From JADKIH01 sp043747595 (GTDB lineage Bacteria; Bacteroidota; Bacteroidia; AKYH767-A; 2013-40CM-41-45), in assembly GCA_043747595.1 (NCBI GenBank), contig JAYTOX010000065.1:1-64000 (forward strand): 64,000 nt of DNA. The letters run 5' to 3'. Positions 19,601-27,541 of the stretch are shown piece after piece; position 1 is the first letter of the stretch; every line of letters begins with the position of its first letter. The position numbers were made by a program, and so were the translations under genes. The notes under the pieces are model-generated. The model made no database searches and was not told the DNA's origin. It worked only from the letters and a program-made list of their open reading frames with translations.

Positions 19601-21064
19601 TGGCACTGCTTTCTTATTGAGAATAATTATTGACTCTCCACCATTTTCTACAATAGCTTTAAACCTTCGTTCATTAGCAAGTAAAATTTCCTTAGCGATG
19701 TGAATTTCAGTGACGTCCATTCCAGTCAAAACAACCCCAATTATTTTATTCTCTTTGTTTTTTGCCGGACTAAATTTAATCTGAAAATAATTAAATTTTC
19801 CATTTTTTTGATCTACTTTAAATTCTGTTTGACGTCCATTTCCTTTTAAACTCGCTAAACAATTTTCCAACAAAATCGACTTTCTGTTTGGCATGGAATA
19901 ATCCAAAATCGAATCTCCGATTTTAATATTTAGTCCCAACAAATTCGCATATAGCTTTTCTACTTTTGTATTGTATGAAATAATTTTTAATTCCTCGTCT
20001 ATAAGAATAAACGATTCCTCAGTATTACTCATAAGTAAATTTCTATTTAACTCCGAATTTCTTTGCTCCGAAATATCACTTAATGTATTGCATACATTTA
20101 CTTCTCCATTTTTATCGGAAAAAAACTTCGAGGTAAATTCAAGAGGAAATCGGGTTCCGTCTTTTTTAATTCCAATCAATTCGCCCTTCACAAACCCACT
20201 TTCTTCTCTTTCCTTCAACTTCAATCTCAGATCATCATTGATTAAAATAATATCATTTCTCTTTTTCTTAACAAATTCCGATTTTGAATATCCGAAAAGT
20301 TCACAAGCTGCTTTGTTTATTTCCAATAAAGTACCATCCGGCTTACTCACTATAAATGGTAAAATCGTATGCTCTAATATATCAAAATAATTTTCCGGTA
20401 ATGTTCCCGGCTTTCTTTTCTTCGAAGTTTTTTTAACCCTTGATTTTGCATAAGCACGAACTAAACATTCATTGATATGTACGCCAATTTTATTTATAGG
20501 TACAATAATTTCTTGTTTGACTTTTTTATTCAATTTTAATCCATCATTTTTCTTAAAAACAGTATCTTGAATAATTAGTTTGCTCCCATTTTTAAAAAAT
20601 GGCGCAACATTCATTTCATCCAAATCATTGGTACCTTTCAAAATTACTCCAATAAAATTTTTACTCCTACTCTGACAAGATTTTAAAAACTCCAATTGTC
20701 CACTCGTTTTGACTAGTTTCTTTTTCCCATTTGTTGAATTCGATACTGACAATTTCAATGAACTGTTATCTGTAAGAATCGAAATTGAACCTGATAAATA
20801 TTTTTTCCTCGATCGACTCCCCTCTACTTCTATACCGGTTATTTTTTCAACTGTTTCTACTAACTCTCTTCTGCTTTTATCATTCAGCTGAGTATTAATA
20901 AGCAGACATACGTTTTCCAAATCAGGCAACTGTTTTAAAAATTGTTTAATAGCCAAAGTTGAAACTCCTCTTGCTTCAACTGCTATTATGGCGAGCGACT
21001 TATTATTTTTCTTTGCTACTTTCACCTTTTCACGACTTTTTTTTTCAAAACTATTGCTTTTCAT
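16658..21064 (-). CDS. Eight-PAS sensor histidine kinase with a degenerate CheB-like N-terminus
   Basis: 1468 residues, soluble. Residues about 22-205 align with the CheB methylesterase fold: LAIIAVEARG stands where CheB has the GASxGG serine loop, FIGVILKGTNDLDE where it has GVVLSGTGSDG, and KLIIQDTVFKKNDGL where it has TIVQDPxxAxYDGMP. The catalytic Ser, His and Asp all appear replaced. Eight PAS modules then follow, counted by their closing DIS/DVT motifs near residues 340, 450, 590, 715, 840, 965, 1090 and 1215. The kinase core has His1258 in ASHDLQEPLR, N-box QNLIGNALKYSR near 1367, DNGIGI, and GTGVGLAVAKK. It is the first gene of the signalling operon. The signals sensed are unknown. 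Confidence 0.88.
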   Translation of the reverse strand: MKSNSFEKKSREKVKVAKKNNKSLAIIAVEARGVSTLAIKQFLKQLPDLENVCLLINTQLNDKSRRELVETVEKITGIEVEGSRSRKKYLSGSISILTDNSSLKLSVSNSTNGKKKLVKTSGQLEFLKSCQSRSKNFIGVILKGTNDLDEMNVAPFFKNGSKLIIQDTVFKKNDGLKLNKKVKQEIIVPINKIGVHINECLVRAYAKSRVKKTSKKRKPGTLPENYFDILEHTILPFIVSKPDGTLLEINKAACELFGYSKSEFVKKKRNDIILINDDLRLKLKEREESGFVKGELIGIKKDGTRFPLEFTSKFFSDKNGEVNVCNTLSDISEQRNSELNRNLLMSNTEESFILIDEELKIISYNTKVEKLYANLLGLNIKIGDSILDYSMPNRKSILLENCLASLKGNGRQTEFKVDQKNGKFNYFQIKFSPAKNKENKIIGVVLTGMDVTEIHIAKEILLANERRFKAIVENGGESIIILNKKAVPIFVSQGVDLAFGKALHPEPNYTIFKMIYAEDLNYVKTKFSESLASPSKPIYGIKYRVKNIEGKLEWIESTFTNFCDDPAVGGVVNNFKDITDAVNLENKKNELSDELKKRNSFIESVLYNLPIGIVVNNIKNKEVTFVNRQFRKIFGLDVAEIAIEDIPGNRNLKSEHGSNEILSRIDSMLDYPVEGIVKWDKLEVATKNDGQRFVDVKSMALEGQGLLISTILDVTRESQQAEEIQLAKANYESLINGTSDLIWSIDSSMNVITANKAYKDSIRQYINREPKAGDSVLIDDFWPELVSKWRNYYSRALNGESFLIDEQIYSPVAKRINYARISFNPIYNSDNSLFGVACFSKDVTEDILNLLELQKAKTDLVNIMNSSIDFICTIDGDMNFVKLSASMEEMLGLGSDKLEGINILNFIIQDDHQKTIQVAEEIIKSLEITNFENNVINKEGRVVPVVWSARWDDEDHLVYCVGRDVTADKFKEKALVESENKYKKLFENNPSPMFIWDFTSLQILDANEEALSKYGYTRKDFLSLSLRELRPIEDVPMIEAITKSKEIYISTNKSVWRHKKKNGEIMFLEISSHLIEDSDRTYTLALLNDVTENLKIEEQLKLMESVVVNASDSVVITEADPFDENGHRIIYVNEAFTKMTGYTSEEVVGKTPKLLQGPKSDKIALSKLSKALKRWERCEITLVNYKKSGEEFWIELSVTPVANEKGWYTHWIAIERDVTERKNSEIRLEQLNEQLQKHSQELAISNQELEQFAYIASHDLQEPLRMVSSFLTQLENRYNELLDARGKKYIHFAVDGASRMRQIILDLLEYSKVGRGVDELEIVNFNQIIEDVKFLFREQIDELNGQIEADDLPELKTRRSAIHQVFQNLIGNALKYSRTNVLPQISISIIDLPNVWRFSVKDNGIGINKVYFDKIFVIFQRLHGKGEYSGTGVGLAVAKKIIEQLGGSIWVESEEGFGSTFYFTIPKN

Positions 21065-21522
21065 TTCTCTTAAAAATTATAAATAAATCAAGTAAGTAAA
21101 CTTTGCTAACACCATTATTTACCTGTTCAGTTTTACTTATTTGTATTATTTGTAATTCAACAAACTCAACTTACAAGTGAGAACACAGTAATGAAAACAA
21201 CACGAAGGTTATTTCTTTAAACGTACAAAAAAAAGTGATTGAATTCTACAGTAAAACAGGAAGAAGAATAAGGAAATTGAGAATAGAAACTCTAATGTCA
21301 GATTTGTTAAAAAATGGACATGGCCGGAAATGTGCGCATAAAATTTTGAATTAAAGTTTTGATTTTAAACTAATTAAATATAAATAAAGTCTAATATAAA
21401 ATTTAGCTATTGTTTTTGCCATTACAACGCCGTGAAGTTGATACACAAAAACACCTCAAAACGAATAATGCCATCAATGCAAATCGCCGTTTTTTTCTTT
21501 AAAATCTAATGGTTATTTTTCA
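21065..21522. other. AT-rich intergenic region between kinase and universal stress genes
   Basis: A 458-bp spacer with no open frame of note. It must hold the promoter of the large kinase on the minus strand, but I could not assign consensus elements with confidence. No terminator hairpin was recognised near the end of the universal stress protein gene. Confidence 0.4.
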
Positions 21523-22419
21523 TTACATAATCCCAAATCCTGGCGTATCAATTGAATATTGCCCGTATGTATGCTTATAACTTAACACGGGTATCAATGA
21601 ATGATTCACAATTTGCTGAGAAAATGCTCCCATAAATACTCCGGTAATTTTAGATTCATGGCCAGTGTTAATCACAATCAAATCACATTTATTTTTAGTT
21701 GCATATTTGATTGCTGTCTCTGCTAAATTAGTTCCATAAGCCAAATTAGATTCGTATTGTAATTCATCTGATTCGATCAATCTTTCAACAGAAGCCATTT
21801 TAATTTTGAATTTAGCTATGTCACTTTTATCGCGCGAACCAGGCAAGCCTAACAAATGGATTTTTGAATCGTATAATTTTGCAATAATCATTGCTATGTT
21901 CACCTTTTCTCTGCTATGAATTGAATTATCTAGCGGAATCAAAATATTTTTAAACCCTGTTTTATTCGATTTCCTTTGAGTGGTTAAAACCGGAATGTCT
22001 GATAGTGTTATAACGCGTTGCGAGTTGCTTCCAATAAAATATTCTTTAAAACCTGAAGCTCCATGTGTTCCCATTACAATTAAATCGACTTTCTTCTTAT
22101 TCGCAAAATTATTAATCTCTGTGTGGATATGCCCTGATACAACAAATGTGGTACATTTTATTCCAAACTTTTTTACAATTTGGTCTTTCATTGTTTCCAT
22201 TTTCTTATTAATCCTGTTTTCAAGATCATTCAGTGATGGAGGAATTGTTTCGGTCGCGGCAAATACTGAATAGTTATAACCGGTCGACTCTACAACATTC
22301 AACAATAAAATATCCGCTTTCAATCCAATTGCAAGTGAAGTTGCTTCGGCGAGAGCTATATCTGAGGTCTCCGTAAAATCAATAGGAACAAGTATTTTCC
22401 TAATATTTATTTTTTTCAT
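21523..22419 (-). CDS. Universal stress protein with two UspA domains
   Basis: 298 residues made of two tandem Usp domains (about 5-150 and 155-285). The first domain carries the ATP-binding signature G-x2-G-x9-G-(S/N) in MGTHGASGFKEYFIGSNSQR and starts with the typical ILVPIDFTETSDIAL. The second has ILIPLDNSIHSREKVNIA, but its loop reads NTGHESKITGVFMGAFSQQ and is less conserved. This layout suggests one nucleotide-binding and one structural domain, as in UspE-type tandem proteins. It follows the cytochrome operon on the same strand after a 307-bp gap and may share its redox or stress regulation. Confidence 0.9.
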   Translation of the reverse strand: MKKINIRKILVPIDFTETSDIALAEATSLAIGLKADILLLNVVESTGYNYSVFAATETIPPSLNDLENRINKKMETMKDQIVKKFGIKCTTFVVSGHIHTEINNFANKKKVDLIVMGTHGASGFKEYFIGSNSQRVITLSDIPVLTTQRKSNKTGFKNILIPLDNSIHSREKVNIAMIIAKLYDSKIHLLGLPGSRDKSDIAKFKIKMASVERLIESDELQYESNLAYGTNLAETAIKYATKNKCDLIVINTGHESKITGVFMGAFSQQIVNHSLIPVLSYKHTYGQYSIDTPGFGIM

Positions 22420-22726
22420 AATAATTAATTTAAAATTAAAACTTTCACCTAAATTTTACCTATGAACAACATATTGACAATCGAATAATTTAATCGGATT
22501 CTTAAAATTATCACTTTTTATTTCTCGCATTAAATTGTTCTTACAATTTACAATTTATTAATACACAACACAAGAAATAGAACATTTATTTCGACAAGTG
22601 AGGCAATTTTTGCGTACATGAATTATTTTTAATACATGTAAATATAAAATTGTATAACAAATCTTTAGCCGAAATTTGTATCCAATCTTAATTCACAACT
22701 CATTTTTGCATTGATCAGAACTAGTT
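22420..22726. other. Intergenic region with symmetric sequences between usp and cytochrome genes
   Basis: No gene. The stretch holds a 20-bp inverted repeat at 22531-22550 (listed separately) and a 12-bp palindrome AGAACTAGTTCT at 22717-22728, which overlaps the stop codon of the cytochrome gene. Neither has a T run that would make it a clear terminator. Confidence 0.4.
22531..22550. promoter_or_regulatory. 20-bp inverted repeat upstream of the universal stress gene
   Basis: TAAATTGT-TCTT-ACAATTTA has perfect 8-bp arms and a 4-base spacer. It lies 112 bp before the usp start codon. It could be a regulator binding site. There is no T tract, so a terminator is less likely. Confidence 0.3.
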
Positions 22727-23275
22727 CTACTCCTTTTTAGGCATGATCAATTTATTCAATGCTCGAATCACATCTGCCATTACATAAATAACAACCAGCA
22801 ACAAAACGATTATCAAAATAGCACCCCATGGAACCGCACTAAAGATCTTCAAAATACTATTTCCAGGCTTTTCTACATTGACATTATTGTCTGTTGTTGG
22901 CGCTTTTACTATTACAGAAACAGCAGTCACTTCAGGCTGTATCGCACTACCTTTTTCTTTTATATAGGCAAGCAAACTTTCTATTTCTTTCCCTGACAAT
23001 TTATGATCGGGCATAATCATTCCATTGTTTTGCTTAAAGAGATTTACAGCTGACGAATCTCCTTTCTTAATCATGGATTGAGACGAGGTAATAAACGACT
23101 TCAGCCAACTCGTGGAATGTCGGCTCTCTACTCCTTTTAAATCGGGGCCGACTAGCTTCCCTTGTCCAATCGAGTGACAAGCAATACAGGATTGATTAAA
23201 TAATTTCTCCCCCTCCGATTGACTGTAAACTTGAAGAGAAAATAAAATGATGGTAACTATCAAAAGTTGTTTCAT
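22727..23275 (-). CDS. Membrane-anchored monoheme c-type cytochrome
   Basis: 182 residues. A signal peptide (about 1-18) is followed by a cytochrome c domain with one heme site CIACH near residues 30-34. A likely axial Met lies in the NGMIMPDHKLS segment near 105-110. A linker leads to a C-terminal membrane helix (about 147-170, AILIIVLLLVVIYVMA), which should anchor the heme domain to the periplasmic face of the inner membrane. It is the last of four genes transcribed together, 4 bp after the small cytochrome lipoprotein gene. It probably passes electrons between the inner membrane and the partner cytochromes encoded upstream. Confidence 0.85.
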   Translation of the reverse strand: MKQLLIVTIILFSLQVYSQSEGEKLFNQSCIACHSIGQGKLVGPDLKGVESRHSTSWLKSFITSSQSMIKKGDSSAVNLFKQNNGMIMPDHKLSGKEIESLLAYIKEKGSAIQPEVTAVSVIVKAPTTDNNVNVEKPGNSILKIFSAVPWGAILIIVLLLVVIYVMADVIRALNKLIMPKKE

Positions 23276-23279
23276 AATT

Positions 23280-23552
23280 TTAATTGGCAGATTTTAGAAA
23301 TTCAACAATTTTACTTTGTTCATCATCTGTAATATTCGCTCTCACTTTCATGTGTTCTCCAATTAATGACCACTGATCATCGTTATAATCTGTTGGCGAT
23401 GGTGCATTATGACAACGAACACAATTTTCACCCCAAAGTGTTGCCCCACTCTTATCAGCTATCAAAGTTGAAGTTGTTGAACATCCTATATTCATAAGGA
23501 TTACTGAAATTGTGGCTGCCACAACCAGTAAAATATTTTTTTTGTTTTTCAT
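23280..23552 (-). CDS. Small cytochrome c lipoprotein
   Basis: 90 residues. A hydrophobic leader ends in the lipobox MNIGC (Cys24), so it is a lipoprotein. It has a single heme motif CVRCH near residues 44-48. EHMKVR near residues 66-71 offers a possible axial Met, and the C-terminal helix DEQSKIVEFLKSAN is the closing helix of a minimal class I cytochrome c. The residues just after the heme motif (APSPTDYNDDQW) fit di-heme-peroxidase-like or photosystem-type mini-cytochromes. It lies within the cytochrome-barrel operon. Confidence 0.82.
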   Translation of the reverse strand: MKNKKNILLVVAATISVILMNIGCSTTSTLIADKSGATLWGENCVRCHNAPSPTDYNDDQWSLIGEHMKVRANITDDEQSKIVEFLKSAN

Positions 23553-23572
23553 AATTTTCGTTTTTTGAAGAG

Positions 23573-24799
23573 TTAAAATCCTGTAGCAAATCGAACAAGG
23601 AATATATCGCTTGTGGAACCATCAGGCGACTTTTGATTTTCATAAGCAAAACGTAAACCTGACTTCCAACTTAACCAATAACAAGCACCAATATCGAAAC
23701 GAGTCGTTGTTCCTCCTCCCCATGCTGCTTCTTTTGGCAATGTACCTGAATTGTATCGACCAAGTATCTCAATATTTTTGAAAAAATTATTTTCGACAAA
23801 CGCAGGATGAATTCCAAGCTGTATATAATACACACTACTCTGATTCTTGAATGTATATTCACCTGTACCTGTGCTATCCCCGGGATCTACATAATTGGCA
23901 TCGTCTACATTCACAGAATTATATTGGCCCTTTAAATTAATGATGCTCTTCAATTCGCTCATTGACTTTACATAGGAGAAATCTATCGCATAAGCTGTCG
24001 CAGCTGTTTTTTCATAGATAGAATTTGCCGAACCAACCTTTCCACTATTTCCGGAGAAGCCAATCTCTAACGATGAGTTTGAAAACGGTAGGAACCCTAT
24101 TCTTCCACCTATCGCTTTATTATTATTGTTATCATAAAAGTTTTCATACTCTAAAGTCCCTTCCGGGTTTGACCCTGGTTCGTCTCCATTTAATTTCGGA
24201 CCGTTAGAAACATATATTGCATAATTCATTTTTGCTGTTCCTAATTGAAACCCTCCGCGAAGATCAACACCCATCTCTGCGCCATTGGGCCCTATGGAAT
24301 GCATCCCATCTTCATGGTGAATCATTAGAGGTGCATTGGGGAATCGCTCTATAAAAGTTGGATGCAACCGTTCTAAGTAAGTACCAAATGGAGTGAGCAT
24401 TCTTCCCGCACCAAGTGTCATATATTTATTTATCCTATATGAAAATTTAGCATACTCTAAATCTACTCCGGTTTCACCACCGTCTATCGCTACTTCTACC
24501 TCGCCTTCAAAAAACAATCGGTCAGACAACTTCCACAAAAAAATTGGGCTAAATCCAACACTATTAAAATTACCTTTCACAGGTGCTTTATCGTCATAAG
24601 AAAAATCGAAATTTGCACTTCCTGTTATTAGGCTTTTAGTATTGCCTTGAAGCGACAAAAGCTTCACTTCGTTTCTTTGAGTTTGTGTTGATGAAGTGTC
24701 TTGGGCTTTGGCACTATTATACCCTCCAAAAAGAAATACGAGTACCAACGGCAAAATACAACGTCTCAATTTCACCATTTTCAATTTCAAGATTTTCAT
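23573..24799 (-). CDS. Outer-membrane beta-barrel (porin-like) protein of the cytochrome operon
   Basis: 408 residues. The signal peptide ends near NSAKAQ (residue 33). The rest is a beta-strand-rich barrel of alternating aromatic and polar residues that ends in Phe (FATGF). The segment YAKFSYRINKYMTLGAGRMLTPFGTYLERLHP resembles phosphate-selective (OprP/OprO-like) and related Bacteroidota porins. An alternative start eight residues in (MVKLRRC) gives a more usual leader. It lies 4 bp after one cytochrome gene and 20 bp before another, so the barrel and the cytochromes are probably made together. Its cargo could be small anions, or it could be part of an electron conduit. The sequence does not decide. 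Confidence 0.78.
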   Translation of the reverse strand: MKILKLKMVKLRRCILPLVLVFLFGGYNSAKAQDTSSTQTQRNEVKLLSLQGNTKSLITGSANFDFSYDDKAPVKGNFNSVGFSPIFLWKLSDRLFFEGEVEVAIDGGETGVDLEYAKFSYRINKYMTLGAGRMLTPFGTYLERLHPTFIERFPNAPLMIHHEDGMHSIGPNGAEMGVDLRGGFQLGTAKMNYAIYVSNGPKLNGDEPGSNPEGTLEYENFYDNNNNKAIGGRIGFLPFSNSSLEIGFSGNSGKVGSANSIYEKTAATAYAIDFSYVKSMSELKSIINLKGQYNSVNVDDANYVDPGDSTGTGEYTFKNQSSVYYIQLGIHPAFVENNFFKNIEILGRYNSGTLPKEAAWGGGTTTRFDIGACYWLSWKSGLRFAYENQKSPDGSTSDIFLVRFATGF

Positions 24800-24803
24800 A
24801 GTA

Positions 24804-25238
24804 TTATTTTTTAGGTTTATTTATAGTTCCAAAAGTTCTTATGTAATCAACCAATTGCCACCTTTGACTTTCAGACAACGTTTGTTGGTATGATGCCATA
24901 GGGGGCCTTCCATTCGTTAATTTCCAAAATATAGCTCCATCACTTTGCGATTGCACTTTAGATATTGTCAAATTCGCCGGACGAGGAGTTAATGCCAATC
25001 CTGCCATTCCATCGCCTTTCCCTTTATCACCATGACAAACTACACATAGATGGACATATGTTTTTTTGCCTTCTGCTGTAGCATTTGCATCATTTTTAAA
25101 TGGGTTAATTAAACTACTAGAGGATGCCGGCGCAAGCCAATCTCCTGCAAACATTTTAAACGAAGTATTAATAAGAATGAAAAATGAAATAGAAAGAATT
25201 TTAAAAAAATAACATATTTTTAGTTTTGAATTTTTCAT
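24804..25238 (-). CDS. Periplasmic monoheme cytochrome c
   Basis: 144 residues. A signal peptide covers about 1-31, with a Lys-rich start and a hydrophobic core ending near FAGDW. It has one heme site CVVCH near residues 68-72 in the VCHGDKGKGDG context of class I cytochromes c. The likely axial Met lies in GRPPMASY near 110-117. The helix QRWQLVDYIRTFG closes the fold. It is the promoter-proximal gene of the four-gene cytochrome-barrel operon, and a Crp/Fnr-like palindrome lies 125 bp upstream. Confidence 0.87.
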   Translation of the reverse strand: MKNSKLKICYFFKILSISFFILINTSFKMFAGDWLAPASSSSLINPFKNDANATAEGKKTYVHLCVVCHGDKGKGDGMAGLALTPRPANLTISKVQSQSDGAIFWKLTNGRPPMASYQQTLSESQRWQLVDYIRTFGTINKPKK

Positions 25239-26091
25239 GCAATTTAATTTTGAAATTCTAATTTCTGTAATTAGTAGATTATAAACAATGAATTAATAAC
25301 TAAATGTAAAGCGGAAGGAAAATGATGACTATGACTTGACTCAAAAACGAACAGTAAAAGAGATGACATTCGTCACCTTTCTTGTTTAAGCAAGGAAAAT
25401 GAGAACCTATACCTAGCTCTCAATTAAACTAGTAAATGTTTGTATTTTTAAAAAATGATAATTTTATTGCAACCGATAGAATGAAAAAATGAAGGTTGAC
25501 AAAGAACTTAAAGATAAGCGATACATTCATTAACCATCTTTTAAGGCGTAACTAAATTTTGAACTACTAAAATTTCGAATAAATGAGAATGTCACTTTTT
25601 CTGCAGATGAATGGTTATAGTTTTTTTAAAATTACAGCTGAGAATTTGTTTTATGTAAATGATCTACATTGTTTCTAAACCTTCATTTTCGCTTGTTTTA
25701 AACCAGTAATATTAAAAATGAAAATAATCCGGCTTAAATTTTAGCTGTATTCACGACCAACAAAAACACTAAAAGATTTTTTCACTGTTCAAATTCAGAA
25801 TAAAAATCGCTTTTCATTCATGATTTTGTTAGAAAACTTATTTATCAATACGAAGAAAATGCCTTTGTGGGAATAAATCAGTTAGTAATTAAAACACCGT
25901 CTCTACAACATGGAATTTACATTTTCTCTTTGCTATCAAATTCGTCATTTATACAAACGAAAATAATGAATTCAGGTTATTAAAGTAAATTGATGGGATA
26001 TTGTTCTCTCCGTAATAGTATTAAATAATTTTTAAAAAGTCGGAAGATGTTGTACTAAAAAAATTAATCTATTCATATTTTTAAATCTCGA
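25239..26091. other. 853-bp AT-rich intergenic region
   Basis: No reading frame of 60 codons or more with protein-like features on either strand. Apart from the Crp/Fnr-like palindrome near 25363 there are scattered A/T runs. It could hold a small RNA or a decayed gene, but nothing specific is seen. Confidence 0.5.
25363..25376. promoter_or_regulatory. Crp/Fnr-superfamily-like palindrome upstream of the cytochrome operon
   Basis: ATGAC-ATTC-GTCAC has half-sites TGAC/GTCA symmetric around a four-base spacer, the spacing used by Crp/Fnr-family regulators. It lies about 125-140 bp upstream of the first cytochrome start codon. It shares its architecture with the site at 4954-4967. Confidence 0.35.
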
Positions 26092-26571
26092 TTACCTATT
26101 ATTAATTTCGGTTTTTCTTCCTTTCAAATGCTTTTCACATATTTGAATCCAATCTTCCGGTGTTATTTTACCAGCCAATTCTCCAATTAATCGAAATGGG
26201 ATCTTATCTAGCTTTTTAAAACGCACACAACTTTTTCCCATATCCAACTTCCCTACTTCAGCCTTTTCGTATTCGCCCACAAACCACTCGAGTAATTTTG
26301 GACTTCCATAAATTCCCATGTGATACATGGCAATGAAGTTTTTTTGCGAAGCAATACATAAAAATGGTAATGCCAGCTTCGGATTTACATGGTAGCCTCT
26401 CGGATAAAGTGAATGAGGGACGACATACGCTATCATGCCAAACTCAATCACCTCTTTGAATCCTTTTGGAAGATTAGTTTTTATCGTTTTTCGAAGCAAC
26501 TTTATTGCATCTCGCCGCTCTTCCGCCAGAGATTCTATATATTCAATAACAGTAATAGCCTCGCTTTTCAT
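26092..26571 (-). CDS. DUF1801 domain protein
   Basis: 159 residues, cytoplasmic. The layout matches DUF1801 (YdhG/frataxin-like fold): an N-terminal helix with AEERRDAIKLLRKTIKTNLP, then GFKEVIEFGMIAYVVP, FLCIASQKNFIAMYHMGIYG and the closing KSCVRFKKLDKIPFRLIGEL. Family members are annotated as iron chaperone-like, but the biochemical role is unproven in most species. The gene is transcribed alone on the minus strand, downstream of the methyltransferase gene. Confidence 0.8.
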   Translation of the reverse strand: MKSEAITVIEYIESLAEERRDAIKLLRKTIKTNLPKGFKEVIEFGMIAYVVPHSLYPRGYHVNPKLALPFLCIASQKNFIAMYHMGIYGSPKLLEWFVGEYEKAEVGKLDMGKSCVRFKKLDKIPFRLIGELAGKITPEDWIQICEKHLKGRKTEINNR

Positions 26572-26623
26572 TGTTGTTGTTTATCAAAATATATTTTGTA
26601 AAAATAACATTTTAAAATTTATA

Positions 26624-26657
26624 CATAAAAAAAGAGCAAGGATCTCTCATTGCTCTT
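26624..26657 (-). terminator. Intrinsic terminator after the methyltransferase gene
   Basis: The stem AAGAGCAA / TTGCTCTT (26632-26639 with 26650-26657) is followed on the minus strand by a T run. It sits 20 bp past the methyltransferase stop codon. Confidence 0.75.
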
Positions 26658-26676
26658 CCAATTTAATTTTGCTCTA

Positions 26677-27402
26677 CTATTTTACCAAATCTTTAATCTT
26701 AAAAAATATTTTTTTCGTAAATGTCATTTTTCCGTTCGTCATCCAAGTAATCATTGAATGAGGCACTATCGATTTCCAAGTATAAAATTCCTTGAAAAAC
26801 ATACCATCACGATTATCTTCTTTCGTTTTTTGGAATAAAGAGAAATTTCTTAATGGAGTAGACACATACTTATAATTCGTTTTGTTGCTCTTTATAAATT
26901 TCTCTACCAAGCGTGTGCTTCTCATCCATGTATCGTGAAGCAAAACATAACCATTCAACTCTAACAAAAGATCTGCATAGTAAAAGTCCACCAAAATTCC
27001 ATCAAATTTATGATCGCCATCAACAAAAATAAAATCGAACTTTCTATTTTCTTTATGCAATGCTGGTAGAACATTATGAGAAAAGTCGGGACGGAAATCT
27101 AATTTATCGATGAGATTTAATTTCTCGATATTCTTCAACCCCATTTCTCCATAATTCTTTTGAAAAGGATCGCATGCAATATGCTTTGCTTGAGTGGCAG
27201 ACATAATATGCGATGCAGAACGAGCAAAAGCAAACCCTATTTCCAATGTATTCTTTAAATTATTTTTGATAATAAAATCATAAATGAATTTAGCTTCCTC
27301 TTTTTTAACTGCGGAATAGGTGTCCCATTCCGGAATCTCAATAATTTTATTTATTTCTTCCGGTATCATTTTAGTTTTAACAGATTTTGGTTCCCAACCC
27401 AT
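26677..27402 (-). CDS. Class I SAM-dependent methyltransferase (Methyltransf_24 type)
   Basis: 241 residues. Motif I is TLEIGFAFARSA near residues 55-66. The Asp-containing FDFIFVDGDHKFDGILVDFY near 124-143 is characteristic of the Methyltransf_24 family (VDG-H-xY/F). GYVLLHDTW follows near 151-159. The substrate is unknown. Such enzymes often modify sugars or small molecules in envelope polysaccharide pathways, but no such cluster is present here. A strong promoter lies 44 bp upstream and a terminator follows, so it appears to be a single-gene transcript. Confidence 0.8.
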   Translation of the reverse strand: MGWEPKSVKTKMIPEEINKIIEIPEWDTYSAVKKEEAKFIYDFIIKNNLKNTLEIGFAFARSASHIMSATQAKHIACDPFQKNYGEMGLKNIEKLNLIDKLDFRPDFSHNVLPALHKENRKFDFIFVDGDHKFDGILVDFYYADLLLELNGYVLLHDTWMRSTRLVEKFIKSNKTNYKYVSTPLRNFSLFQKTKEDNRDGMFFKEFYTWKSIVPHSMITWMTNGKMTFTKKIFFKIKDLVK

Positions 27403-27445
27403 TTCACTCCGTAAATTAAAGATTTGTTGATTGCAATCGGGGGCA

Positions 27446-27475
27446 CAAAGCTAAAAAAAAGACCTAAATTAACAA
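27446..27475 (-). promoter_or_regulatory. Bacteroidota promoter of the methyltransferase gene
   Basis: Read on the minus strand, TTG (27473-27475) is followed after 19 bp by TAGCTTTG (27446-27453), an exact TAnnTTTG match. The start codon lies 43 bp downstream. Confidence 0.6.
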
Positions 27476-27541
27476 GGCAGAACTATAGCCGAATTTCCAA
27501 GAACAGCTTTCCCCTTCCATGTTCATTTTCAACGATTAAAC

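Noticed and set aside
22717..22728. 12-bp palindrome AGAACTAGTTCT at the end of the membrane cytochrome gene
   Set aside because: It overlaps the stop codon, lacks a loop and T run, and is short enough to be chance.
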